Origin: Arsukibacterium sp. UBA5043
Lineage (GTDB): Bacteria > Pseudomonadota > Gammaproteobacteria > Enterobacterales > Alteromonadaceae
Direction: 5' to 3'
NCBI GenBank assembly: GCA_002415085.1
Contig: DIBV01000017.1
Coordinates: forward strand, 237,818 to 301,817
Length of the DNA: 64,000 bases
A model generated the notes under the pieces. It saw nothing but the letters and a program-made list of their open reading frames with translations. It had not been told where the DNA came from and ran no database searches. Of this stretch, positions 18,848 through 27,912 are shown in pieces. A program made the position numbers and the translations under genes. Position 1 is the first letter of the stretch, and every line of letters begins with the position of its first letter.

Positions 18848-19830
18848 ACAAACTCATTAGCTGGCGCAGTTGTCTGATTGTCATGACAATGATGATCCTG
18901 CCGGTTGGGCTGTTAGTGGCAAATTTCCACAGTGGTACTGAATTGGTGCGGCTTAGAAATGCCATGGTGTTTAATGTGATTAGTCTGGAGCAAAGCCAAT
19001 GGCCAGGCGACCGTTTTCCGGTTTCTTTTCGCCAGGAAAACGCCCCGTTGCCGGATGCAATTGCTAATGTCATCATTAAGCCACAAGCTGAAAACACGGC
19101 GTTAGCTAACATGTTGCAGCAAGCTGCCGTGCTAAAGTTAGATCAGCGCCGGCGCGGCGGCGCCATTCAGGCCGATGTCAGTACCACCCTTGTGCAAATT
19201 CAGCAGCAACGCGGATACTGCGCCGATTACACCGAAATCATCAACGTGTTTGGCCATGCCCTTAATATCCCGGTACGGGAGTGGGCATTGGCGTTTGATG
19301 GTTTTGGCGGCCACGGCCATGCCATAAATGAAATATGGGATCAGCAGGCACAGCGCTGGATTATGCTGGACGTCTTCAACGGCTTTTATCCGGTTGATCA
19401 GCAGCAACAGCCAATGTCGGTACTGGAATTTAAGCAGCAACTGGTTGCTGATCGTAGCCAGATCACCCTGGTCAGGTTGTCAGATAAAACCTTTGGTTTT
19501 AAAGACGACGCCATGGCGCTCGATTACTACTACAACGGCCGCCATCAGTTTTATTTATGGTGGGGCAACGCCAATATTAGTTACGACGAGCACGCACTGA
19601 TTAAGCTGGCGGCAAAAGTCTCGCCGCATCTGGAACAAATGACAGCCATTATCAGCGGCGAGTTTCCGCAATTAATGGCAATAGCCGAGCCTGAAAACCT
19701 GCATATGATAACTAACATGCAGCGACTAAAGCTGATGCTGTGGGTATTATTTTTTTATGAACTACTGCTGTCAGTGCTGCTTCTGGCTATGCTAATCACT
19801 GTTATCACCCGAAAACGGGCAAGGACTTAA
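18844..19830 (+). CDS. membrane-anchored transglutaminase-like protein
   Basis: A 328-aa protein with an N-terminal membrane segment (about 8-28) and a second helix near residues 295-320. A periplasmic transglutaminase/protease-like domain lies between. The catalytic triad can be read as Cys126 (RGYCADYTE), His159 (GHGHAINEIW) and Asp176 (MLDVFNG). I prefer the GTG at 18844, which gives a 4-nt overlap with algD; a GTG at 18838 is also possible. The substrate is unknown. It might cross-link, cleave or amidate a periplasmic protein or polymer during assembly. Confidence 0.75.
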   Translation: MNKLISWRSCLIVMTMMILPVGLLVANFHSGTELVRLRNAMVFNVISLEQSQWPGDRFPVSFRQENAPLPDAIANVIIKPQAENTALANMLQQAAVLKLDQRRRGGAIQADVSTTLVQIQQQRGYCADYTEIINVFGHALNIPVREWALAFDGFGGHGHAINEIWDQQAQRWIMLDVFNGFYPVDQQQQPMSVLEFKQQLVADRSQITLVRLSDKTFGFKDDAMALDYYYNGRHQFYLWWGNANISYDEHALIKLAAKVSPHLEQMTAIISGEFPQLMAIAEPENLHMITNMQRLKLMLWVLFFYELLLSVLLLAMLITVITRKRART

Positions 19831-19831
19831 C

Positions 19832-21055
19832 ATGCAGCAACAAGGACAGTTACAGGTTTTGCATGTATTTGATCACTCTGTGCCGCTGCACAGCGGCTAT
19901 GCGTTTCGCAGCCTGGCTATTTTACAGCAACAACAGCGATTAAATATCAACACCCGCCAGCTTACCAGCACTAAGCACTATCTAGCCGGACCAGCGCAAG
20001 AGCAGGTAGCCGGCTTAACCTTTCAGCGCACCAAACCGGGCTGGCTGGCCAAACTGCCGGTGCTGAATCAGCTCGACGTGATTCGCCAGTTGGAGCAGCA
20101 ACTGACAAAGATGGTGCAACAACAAAAGCCCGATATTATTCACGCTCATTCGCCGTCATTAAATGCGCTGGCTGCAGCCCGGGTCGCCCGGCGTTTCAAT
20201 ATTCCGCTGGTGTATGAAATGCGTGCGTCCTGGGAAGATGCCGCGGTAAGTCATGGCAGCTGCAAAGAGGGCGATTTGCGTTACCGGATTGGCCAGTATC
20301 TGGAAAAAAAAGCGCTTAAAAGTGCTGACTATGTGGTTACTATCTGCCAGGGTTTAGCAGACCAGATTGAACAATGGGGCGTGCCCCGGGACAGGATCAG
20401 CGTCGTAGCCAACGCCGTCGATATCAGCGCCTTTAATCCGGTTGTCAGCAAAGACGCAGAACTTGAGCAAAGTCTGAAATTACAGGGTAAAACAGTACTG
20501 GGTTTTCTCGGCTCGTTTTACCGCTATGAAGGCCTGCATATTCTGCTGGATGCCTTTGCCAAGCTTAAGCCACAGCATCCGGATCTCAGGTTATTGCTGG
20601 TAGGCGGCGGTTTGCAGGAAGCCGCGCTGAAAGCGCAGGCAAAAGATTTGAATATCAGTGACTATATTATTTTTACCGGCCGGGTCGATCATCACACCAT
20701 AAGCCGCTATTACAGCCTGGTAGATATGTTTATCTACCCGCGCCAGGCCATTCGGTTAACCGAAATGGTCACACCGTTAAAACCGCTGGAAGCCATGGCC
20801 CAGCAAGGGCTGGTGGTTGCCTCTGATATCGGCGGCCACCGCGAACTCATCCGCCATAACGACACCGGCATTTTGTTTGAGCCAGACAATCCGGCCCAGT
20901 TAGCGAAGGTATTAGACGAGCTGCTGAATAACCGTGCCGACTGGCCAATAATAAAACAAAATGGCCGCAACTTTGTCGAGCAGGAGCGAACCTGGCAGCA
21001 TACCGTCGCCGCCATTTTGCCGGTTTATCAGCAGGTGTTAAGTGAGCGACGCTAA
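19832..21055 (+). CDS. XrtA-associated glycosyltransferase (family 4)
   Basis: A 407-aa GT-B protein. The N-terminal HVFDHSVPLHSGYAFRSLAI is a hallmark of exosortase A-linked glycosyltransferases. The donor-binding half has LGFLGSFYRYEG and RLTEMVTPLKPLEAMAQQG. AAGGACTTAAC precedes the ATG, one base after the previous stop. There is no signal peptide. Sugar specificity is unknown. Confidence 0.9.
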   Translation: MQQQGQLQVLHVFDHSVPLHSGYAFRSLAILQQQQRLNINTRQLTSTKHYLAGPAQEQVAGLTFQRTKPGWLAKLPVLNQLDVIRQLEQQLTKMVQQQKPDIIHAHSPSLNALAAARVARRFNIPLVYEMRASWEDAAVSHGSCKEGDLRYRIGQYLEKKALKSADYVVTICQGLADQIEQWGVPRDRISVVANAVDISAFNPVVSKDAELEQSLKLQGKTVLGFLGSFYRYEGLHILLDAFAKLKPQHPDLRLLLVGGGLQEAALKAQAKDLNISDYIIFTGRVDHHTISRYYSLVDMFIYPRQAIRLTEMVTPLKPLEAMAQQGLVVASDIGGHRELIRHNDTGILFEPDNPAQLAKVLDELLNNRADWPIIKQNGRNFVEQERTWQHTVAAILPVYQQVLSERR

Positions 21056-22157
21056 CCCCTACAGAGATGGCGATACGCCGCTTAATATCACGCTGGTGGG
21101 GCCAATTCCGCCCCCGGCGGGCGGCATGGCCATGCAAACTGCCCAGTTGTTGCGCTTACTGACAGAAACTCAGCAGCTCAATGTAAAGCTGATTGCAGTA
21201 AACCCGCCCTACCGGCCACAGTGGGTTGCTAAAGTTCCGCTGCTAAGGGCAATTTTCCGGTTAGTGCCCTATTTCTGGCAGTTGCATCAGGCCTGCAAGC
21301 AAACCGATGTAATGCACCTGATGGCCAATTCTGGCTGGGCCTGGCACTTGTTTGCCGCACCGGCTATCTGGATCGCTTACTGGCATAAGGTGCCGGTTAT
21401 CGTCAATTATCGCGGCGGCCTGGCGGCAGACTTTTTAAAACAACAACAGCGTTGGGTGCTGCCAACACTTCGCAAAGCCACAACCATAGTTACCCCAAGT
21501 GCATTTTTGCAAGGCGTATTTGCGCAGTACCAGCTAAAGTGCCGGATCATTGCCAATATTGTGGACACCAGCATATTCAAAGGCGAACTTAAACCCAGCT
21601 TAACTGCGGCACCTCATCTGGTAGTCACCCGTAATCTGGAAGCCATTTACGATATCGCTACCGCTATTCGCGCCTTTGCGATTATCAACAAACAGTTACC
21701 CGATTCCCGCCTGAGTGTAGCCGGCAGCGGCCCGGAGCTGCCGGCAATGCAGGCGCTGGTCAACCAGTTACAGCTAAGCAATCAGGTCAGCTTTTGTGGT
21801 AAGTTGGATCGGCAACAAATGGCAGCGCTTTATGCCAATGCCGATATTATGCTTAACCCCAGCACCGCTGATAATATGCCCAACTCATTGCTGGAAGCGA
21901 TGGCGGCCAGTGCCCTGGTGGTCTCTACTGATGTTGGTGGTATTCCGTTTATGGTAGAGCATCAGCATGATGCATTACTGGTACCGCCAGCAGCACCTGA
22001 GCAAATGGCCGCGGCCGCATTAAGCCTGATTGCTCAGCCAGAACTGGCTGAGCAACTTGTAACAAATGCCAGAGCCAAAGTAAGCCAGTATCAGCCGGCG
22101 CAGGTACTACCCTGCTGGTTAAGTTTGTACCAGGTGAGCGAGCAAGCAAATGCGTGA
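21042..22157 (+). CDS. glycosyltransferase, family 4
   Basis: A 371-aa GT-B protein. It starts at a GTG (21042) inside the end of the previous gene (14-nt overlap), with AGG seven bases upstream. It has an acceptor loop GPIPPPAGGMAMQT and a donor motif ADNMPNSLLEAMAASALVV. It is the fourth glycosyltransferase of the operon besides the initiating transferase, which suggests a repeat unit of about five sugars if each acts once. Confidence 0.88.
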   Translation: MSDANPYRDGDTPLNITLVGPIPPPAGGMAMQTAQLLRLLTETQQLNVKLIAVNPPYRPQWVAKVPLLRAIFRLVPYFWQLHQACKQTDVMHLMANSGWAWHLFAAPAIWIAYWHKVPVIVNYRGGLAADFLKQQQRWVLPTLRKATTIVTPSAFLQGVFAQYQLKCRIIANIVDTSIFKGELKPSLTAAPHLVVTRNLEAIYDIATAIRAFAIINKQLPDSRLSVAGSGPELPAMQALVNQLQLSNQVSFCGKLDRQQMAALYANADIMLNPSTADNMPNSLLEAMAASALVVSTDVGGIPFMVEHQHDALLVPPAAPEQMAAAALSLIAQPELAEQLVTNARAKVSQYQPAQVLPCWLSLYQVSEQANA

Positions 22158-23502
22158 CATAGTGCTGTTTCTTATTATTGTTGGTTGTATACCCTTTATT
22201 TTGCGCCGGCCATTTTTTGGTGTACTGGTTTGGTGCTGGATCAGCTATATGGTACCGCATCGTCTGGGCTGGGGTTTTATCCAGACCTTGCCCGTGGCAT
22301 CAGTAATTGGATTGGTTTTTTTAGTCAGTTATTTATTCAGTAAAGAGCCGAAAAAGATCCCGCTACACAGCCCCATTGTCTTTCTGTTGCTGTTTAATAT
22401 CTGGATGGTGATCACCTTTATCATGAGTGTGAAAGACCCTTATGTGATTTCGCAGTTTGAAAAAATCATGAAAATTCAGTTTATGACCTTAGTTGTTCTG
22501 GCAATGCTTACCACCCGGCAGAGAATTGAACAGGCGTTATGGGTAGTGGCACTGAGCATCGGCTTTTATGGCGTAAAGGGCGGCATTTATACCATCGCCA
22601 CGGCTGGCGGGGGCCGGGTGTGGGGCCCCACTGGCGGCTTCTTTTTCGGCAATAATGAGTTGGCACTGACCCTGCTAATGATTTTACCCATCTTATTTTA
22701 TTTACGTCATCTGGTGCCCGACAATAAACGCTTACTCAGACTGAGTTTACTGGCAGCGATGGGGTTAATCGTGCTTGCTGCGCTGGGCACCCAAAGTCGT
22801 GGCGGTCTGGTGGCCTGCGTTGCGGTTGGTTTTTTCCTCTGGTTAAAAGGCCCGAATAAACTGGCCATTGCGCTGGTTATTCTTATCGCCGCGCCGGTTG
22901 TCTATCAGTTTATGCCCGATCGCTGGCATGACCGGATGGCGACCATAATTGAGCCTGATCGGGAAAGCTATGACGGTTCGGTTAAAGGCCGGTTTAATGC
23001 CTGGGAAATGGCGTTTAATATGGCGCAAGACAAGCCATTTGGTGGTGGCCTAAATGGCTTTAAGTTTGAAAACTTTTACCTGTATGCCCCGGAGCCTGAG
23101 CGCAAACATGACTCCCATAGTATTTATTTTCAGGTAATGGGCCACCATGGCTTTGTTGGCTTCTTCTTATGGTTTGCTATTTACCTCAGCACCTGGCGCA
23201 GTGCCAAAAAGACCATTACGTTAACTAATAAACGTGATGACTTAAAATGGGCGGCATTGCTGGCTAAGATGCTGCAGTGCAGTTTAATTGCCTATGCCGC
23301 CGGCGGCGCCTTTCTCGGCTTAGCTTATTTCGATTTGCCATACCATCTGGTGATTACCGTGGTTGCACTTAATGTGGTAGTTAACCGGCAACTGACCCGC
23401 GAAGCGGATGAAAAAAAGACATTAAAAAGCAGCCAGTTAGCTGATAGCCGCCCTCATCATCCGGACAGCTTAAAAGCTGTACTCAGAGGCAGAAATGACT
23501 AG
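22150..23502 (+). CDS. exosortase A-associated O-glycosylation ligase / Wzy-like polymerase
   Basis: A 450-aa inner-membrane protein with about ten to twelve hydrophobic segments. The Wzy_C/O-ligase region includes LGTQSRGGLVACVAVGFF and the periplasmic HDSHSIYFQVMGHHG motif with the conserved His residues. The family (TIGR03097-like) was proposed to ligate or polymerise polysaccharide repeat units on the periplasmic face, possibly onto PEP-CTERM proteins. No other Wzy candidate is present, so it may be the polymerase itself. It overlaps neighbours by 8 nt on each side. Confidence 0.88.
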   Translation: MRDIVLFLIIVGCIPFILRRPFFGVLVWCWISYMVPHRLGWGFIQTLPVASVIGLVFLVSYLFSKEPKKIPLHSPIVFLLLFNIWMVITFIMSVKDPYVISQFEKIMKIQFMTLVVLAMLTTRQRIEQALWVVALSIGFYGVKGGIYTIATAGGGRVWGPTGGFFFGNNELALTLLMILPILFYLRHLVPDNKRLLRLSLLAAMGLIVLAALGTQSRGGLVACVAVGFFLWLKGPNKLAIALVILIAAPVVYQFMPDRWHDRMATIIEPDRESYDGSVKGRFNAWEMAFNMAQDKPFGGGLNGFKFENFYLYAPEPERKHDSHSIYFQVMGHHGFVGFFLWFAIYLSTWRSAKKTITLTNKRDDLKWAALLAKMLQCSLIAYAAGGAFLGLAYFDLPYHLVITVVALNVVVNRQLTREADEKKTLKSSQLADSRPHHPDSLKAVLRGRND

Positions 23503-24844
23503 TTTATATACTCAATTGGTTAGCAAAGTATTATTCCGGCTGCACGAGCGGCTAAAGAGCCATACCACCTATACCATGCTGGCCAGGCTCGAGCGCAGCC
23601 AGTGGTTAACTGCCAGCCAAATTGACGACATCCAACAACGCAGACTACAGGCTTTTATCGACGATATCAGTCAGCATTCACCCTACTATCAGCAGCTGTT
23701 TAAAACCCCGGGCCTTTCTGCCAGCGATATCCGCTCGGTTGCTGACTTAAACAAACTGCCCTTTTTAACCAAGCAGCTAATTACCGATAATCAACAGGCG
23801 CTGTGCAGCGAGCCACAACACACCTTGCAGCGTTACAATACCGGTGGTTCCAGTGGCGTACCGCTGATTTTCTATATGGGTAAAGCGCGGGTCAGTCACG
23901 ACGTGGCGGCCAAGCTTCGAGCCACCCGCTGGTGGGATGTCGATATTGGTGACCCGGAAGTAGTGCTGTGGGGCTCGCCAATTGAACTTGGCAAACAGGA
24001 TAAAATTAAAAAAGTACGTGATACACTGTTTCGCTCTTATCTGCTGCCGGCGTTTGAGTTTACCCCGGCCCATATCGAGGTCTACCTTAAGCAATTGCAA
24101 CAGCTGAAACCGAAAATGCTGTTTGGTTACCCCTCGGTTATTCATCAGTTGGCGCTGGCGGCGGAAGCCCGGCAACTTGATTTGAGCCAACTGGGGATAA
24201 AAGTGGTATTTGTTACCTCTGAAATGCTGTTTGAGCACCAGCGTACAGTAATTGAGCGGGTATTTAATTGCCCGGTTGCCAATGGCTACGGCGCCCGTGA
24301 TGCTGGTTTTATTGCCCACCAATGCCCAGCCGGCAGTTTGCACATCAGTGCCGAAGATATTATCGTTGAAATTATTGATGACAACGGCCAGGTGTTGCCA
24401 CCGGGGCAAAGCGGTGAAATTGTGATCACCCATCTGCAAACCCAGGCGTTTCCGTTTGTCCGTTATCGTACCGGCGATATAGGCCAGCTTAGCAATACTC
24501 CCTGCTGTTGTGGCAGGGGCTTGCCAGTACTGGCTCATGTTAGCGGTCGTACGACCGACTTTATGCTAACGACAGCTGGCGATAAGCTACATGCGTTATC
24601 GCTGATTTATGTGCTGCGGGATTTAAAAGATATCAAACAGTTTAAAATAATCCAGCATAGCCTGAGCGAGGTTGAAGTTCAGCTGGTATGTGTTGCACCA
24701 TTGAGTGAGTCTTTAGCGACACACATTGTCAGTCAGTTTCAACAGCGCCTTGGAACAGATTGCAATGTTACACTGAAACAGCTGGACACCATCGCCAGCC
24801 TGCCAAATGGGAAACATCGATATGTTGAATCTAAACTGGCGTAG
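23495..24844 (+). CDS. CapK/PaaK-like AMP-forming adenylating enzyme
   Basis: A 449-aa member of the phenylacetate-CoA ligase/CapK family. It shows the ATP-binding loop RYNTGGSSGVPL, GYGARDAGFIAHQCP in the middle, and the C-terminal subdomain start PFVRYRTGDIGQL. A CCCGRG cysteine cluster resembles the metal-binding knuckle of the family. It activates an unknown carboxylic acid as an adenylate. In a capsule locus this suggests attachment of an acyl or amino-acid substituent. It is distinct from the acyl ligase at 40238. Confidence 0.85.
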   Translation: MTSLYTQLVSKVLFRLHERLKSHTTYTMLARLERSQWLTASQIDDIQQRRLQAFIDDISQHSPYYQQLFKTPGLSASDIRSVADLNKLPFLTKQLITDNQQALCSEPQHTLQRYNTGGSSGVPLIFYMGKARVSHDVAAKLRATRWWDVDIGDPEVVLWGSPIELGKQDKIKKVRDTLFRSYLLPAFEFTPAHIEVYLKQLQQLKPKMLFGYPSVIHQLALAAEARQLDLSQLGIKVVFVTSEMLFEHQRTVIERVFNCPVANGYGARDAGFIAHQCPAGSLHISAEDIIVEIIDDNGQVLPPGQSGEIVITHLQTQAFPFVRYRTGDIGQLSNTPCCCGRGLPVLAHVSGRTTDFMLTTAGDKLHALSLIYVLRDLKDIKQFKIIQHSLSEVEVQLVCVAPLSESLATHIVSQFQQRLGTDCNVTLKQLDTIASLPNGKHRYVESKLA

Positions 24845-26267
24845 TAAAATAGCCGTACTGGTCACATTTTCACTGTTCTGCAGTCTGCCACTGTCGGCAA
24901 GCTCGCTAACCGCAGAGCAAATTGTGGCTATTGATTGGCACGAGGGCAATGACAACCTGGAAGGTGCCAGCCGCAGCTACAGTTATGCCGCAGCCTATCT
25001 CAGCTGGCCAGATGAGCATATGGGTGCCTGGATAGACCAAAACAGAGTTTTTTTAGGTAACAAGGCTTTTGCTGAGCAGCGGATTAGCCGGGCACAAACA
25101 AATAAGCAGGTAAGCTGGCAGATAACAGCGCTGGTAAAACAAATAAGCAGCACCACCCAACCGAACATTGACCTGTTATTACATGGCAAGGACAGTAAAG
25201 GCACCACCGTTTTTCATAGCAAAGAATCGGATATTCGTCAGGCGCCTACCCTGATAATTACTACAAATTCGGGCGCTATTATCAAAACCACTGCCCTTAT
25301 GGACAGCTATCTGGATGAAAGCACATTTCGCTCGCTTGGCCATAGTAAAAATTTAAAAGCCGGTGAGCGGAATCTCAGTTTGCTACGTTTCCCTGTGCCC
25401 AAACTGCCTGCCGGTGAGCGTATCGGCAGCGCTGAATTACAACTTACCGTCAAAAAACAATTTGGCTCCAGCAATATTGGCGTATTCTGGCTGGCCAGGC
25501 CTGCGACAACAGCTCATGTTTTACCGGAGTTCACTAAAAACCAAATTATTTTCAACGAGGACTTTTCTGAGCGTAATTGGGCCGCTAACTGGAGCAGCCT
25601 CGATCGACGTAGCAAGATCGATCGTGCCCCATCACCGACACGTCCAGATAACTATGCCCTGAAAGTTGAATTTAATCCTGAACAAAATCTGGCGCTCAAT
25701 TTAGTTTTACTGCTTAAATCAGTACTAAGTGAAGAGCCCGAAGCGTTATATTTTCAGTATGATTTGTATTTAGCAGACAACTGGCTGGCCACCAAAGGTG
25801 GTGGCAAGTTTCCCGGCTTAGCAGGCACGTACAATAAAGCAGGCTGGGGCGGCCGCTCTGCTGATGGTAGCAACGGCTGGTCGGCCCGCGGTCAGTTTGG
25901 TGATACCATCAAAAGCGACGATAAATTTAATAACAGTACCCCGCTGGGGTTTTATGCTTATTACCCGGATAATGGTCAGAATCATGGTGCGGCGATGTAC
26001 TGGGACACCGGTAATAATCCAATAAAACCAGGCAAATGGTACCAAATTACCCAGTACGTTAAGCTTAATACTCCCGGCAAACAAGATGGCGTACTAAAAG
26101 CCTGGATTGACCAGCAGCAGGTGTTTGCGCTCACAGACATTCGCTTTCGGGACACCCGGGATCTTAAAATAGAGCGGTTATGGCTGAATTTTTATCATGG
26201 TGGCACAGCCAAACCAGTCCAGCTAATGGAGCTATATATTGATAATATTGTGCTGGCCACCGAATAG
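24822..26267 (+). CDS. secreted polysaccharide lyase-like protein (PL14-like fold)
   Basis: A 481-aa exported protein. Its signal peptide ends near LSASS. Residues 30-215 resemble a carbohydrate-binding DNRLRE-type sandwich. The C-terminal half has GGGKFPGLAG, SNGWSARGQFG and LWLNFYHGG, reminiscent of alginate/glucuronan lyase family 14 and related jelly-roll lyases. I chose ATG 24822 over 24807 for its GGGAA ribosome site and a clean signal peptide. It overlaps the CapK gene by 23 nt. A lyase inside the operon, like AlgL in alginate loci, would clear or trim polymer in the periplasm. Catalytic residues were not verified. Confidence 0.65.
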   Translation: MLNLNWRSKIAVLVTFSLFCSLPLSASSLTAEQIVAIDWHEGNDNLEGASRSYSYAAAYLSWPDEHMGAWIDQNRVFLGNKAFAEQRISRAQTNKQVSWQITALVKQISSTTQPNIDLLLHGKDSKGTTVFHSKESDIRQAPTLIITTNSGAIIKTTALMDSYLDESTFRSLGHSKNLKAGERNLSLLRFPVPKLPAGERIGSAELQLTVKKQFGSSNIGVFWLARPATTAHVLPEFTKNQIIFNEDFSERNWAANWSSLDRRSKIDRAPSPTRPDNYALKVEFNPEQNLALNLVLLLKSVLSEEPEALYFQYDLYLADNWLATKGGGKFPGLAGTYNKAGWGGRSADGSNGWSARGQFGDTIKSDDKFNNSTPLGFYAYYPDNGQNHGAAMYWDTGNNPIKPGKWYQITQYVKLNTPGKQDGVLKAWIDQQQVFALTDIRFRDTRDLKIERLWLNFYHGGTAKPVQLMELYIDNIVLATE

Positions 26268-26376
26268 CCCGTTTTTGCAACCGGCGTTGAACTAAGTTGA
26301 GATTGATGGCTGGCTATTTCCGCCGTTTATTGGTATAAAAGCACGGCAATTTACTCAATAAAATGGACTTTTTGTA

Positions 26377-27912
26377 ATGCCCTCCCCGCCAGGCCAGGAT
26401 AGCCCAGAGCAGCAAAAGCAGACCCAGAATAACCATACCCAGAATAAGGTGTATTCTGGTTCAGTGTTTATGCTGATTACCCGTTTAAGCATTAAATCGA
26501 TTGGCTTAATCAGCTCAATATTTCTGGCCCGCTTACTGACTCCGGAAGACTTTGGCATAGTCGCTATCACCATCGCAATTTATGCCTTTATTGAGCTGTT
26601 TGGCGCGCTGGCTTTGGGCACTGCGTTAATTCAGCAGAAAGACAATACCCCTGATGATTATAATAGTGCCTGGACCTTCAACGTGTTGTTCGGTTTTGCA
26701 GCGGCAATTTGCCTGGCGCTAATTGCTCCGCTGGTAGCCAGCTACTATGCTGACCCCAGGTTACAGAATGTGCTGTACGTGCTGGCTTTTGTCAGCCTGT
26801 TGTCTGGCTTTCATAACATCGGGGTAATTAACTTTCAGCGCGATTTAAATTTTCGTAAAGAGCTCCAGTTACAACTGGTGCCTAAAGTCATCAGTTTTGT
26901 CATAACGCTTAGTCTGGCTTTTATACTCCGTAATTACTGGGCCTTGGTATTGGGTGTGCTTTGTAATCAGCTGGTAGTCACAACCTATAGTTTTATCATG
27001 CATTCGCACCGGCCGCAGATATGCTTCACCTCTTTTAATAAACTGTTTAAGTTTTCCCGTTGGCTTTTGCTTAATAATGTCGTGCATTTTATTAATGACA
27101 AAGTCAGTCAGTTAATCGTCGGCAAGGCGCTGTCGCCCTCAGCGCTGGGTTATTTGTCGCTCGGTAAAGAAATAGGCCAGCTACCGGCGAGTCATATAGC
27201 GCTGCCGATCAGCAAAGCCACCTTTCCGGTTTACTCCCGTTTTCAGGACGACCCTCCAGAGCTAAGAAAAGCGTATTTAAATACTGTCGCTTTAACCGCC
27301 AGTCTGACCATTCCTTCTTCTATTGGCATTGCCATGGTGGCACCATTGCTGGTTAGTGTGTTACTGGGCGAGCAATGGATAACTATGATACCGCTGCTGC
27401 AGTTACTGGCCTTAGCCAATATGTTTTTTAGCATCACATCTAACAACAGTTATATATATCTGGCTTCTGGAAAACCCCATATTTCTTTCTATATAAATTT
27501 ATCCAGATTAGCGGTGTTTTTTGCACTGTTTGTTCCGCTGCTAAATTACAACGGCTTAATCGGAATTGGTCAGGCTAGATTAGGTTCTACGTTAATAATG
27601 TTGTTGGTAATTCAGGCTATTGTTATTCGCTTTTTAAATCTACCGGCTATGGCTCTGCTTAGAGTATTTATCCGACCATGCATCGCCGGACTTGTGATGG
27701 CATTGACAGTCTGGGCAGTACAAACGACCAGCAGCCTACCGATACCTCTGCTTCAGCTGCTACTGGAAGTGCTGGCTGGCGTTATCAGCTACAGTCTGTG
27801 TACTCTTGGTATATGGCACTTACAAGGCTACCCTGAGGGTTTTGAGCATAATATATTCAGTCGGCTGCGGCTAAAAAACTTTCCGCCTAAAAGCGCTGGA
27901 CCAATGCCATGA
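26377..27912 (+). CDS. polysaccharide flippase (Wzx/MOP family)
   Basis: A 511-aa inner-membrane protein with about 12-14 helices. The N-terminal hydrophilic Gln/Asn-rich tail (residues 1-25) precedes VFMLITRLSIKSIGLISS and ARLLTPEDFGIVAIT, typical of MOP/PST transporters. It would move lipid-linked repeat units to the periplasm. A TATAAA (26334-26339) about 38 nt upstream could be a -10 for a second transcript, but no convincing -35 is seen. It is the first gene after a 109-nt gap from the main operon. No strong ribosome site precedes the ATG. Confidence 0.9.
   Translation: MPSPPGQDSPEQQKQTQNNHTQNKVYSGSVFMLITRLSIKSIGLISSIFLARLLTPEDFGIVAITIAIYAFIELFGALALGTALIQQKDNTPDDYNSAWTFNVLFGFAAAICLALIAPLVASYYADPRLQNVLYVLAFVSLLSGFHNIGVINFQRDLNFRKELQLQLVPKVISFVITLSLAFILRNYWALVLGVLCNQLVVTTYSFIMHSHRPQICFTSFNKLFKFSRWLLLNNVVHFINDKVSQLIVGKALSPSALGYLSLGKEIGQLPASHIALPISKATFPVYSRFQDDPPELRKAYLNTVALTASLTIPSSIGIAMVAPLLVSVLLGEQWITMIPLLQLLALANMFFSITSNNSYIYLASGKPHISFYINLSRLAVFFALFVPLLNYNGLIGIGQARLGSTLIMLLVIQAIVIRFLNLPAMALLRVFIRPCIAGLVMALTVWAVQTTSSLPIPLLQLLLEVLAGVISYSLCTLGIWHLQGYPEGFEHNIFSRLRLKNFPPKSAGPMP

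Noticed and set aside
23777-24538. 253-codon open frame on the minus strand
   Set aside because: It is antisense to the CapK-like gene, has no ribosome site, and its translation is not protein-like. It is a shadow of the real gene.
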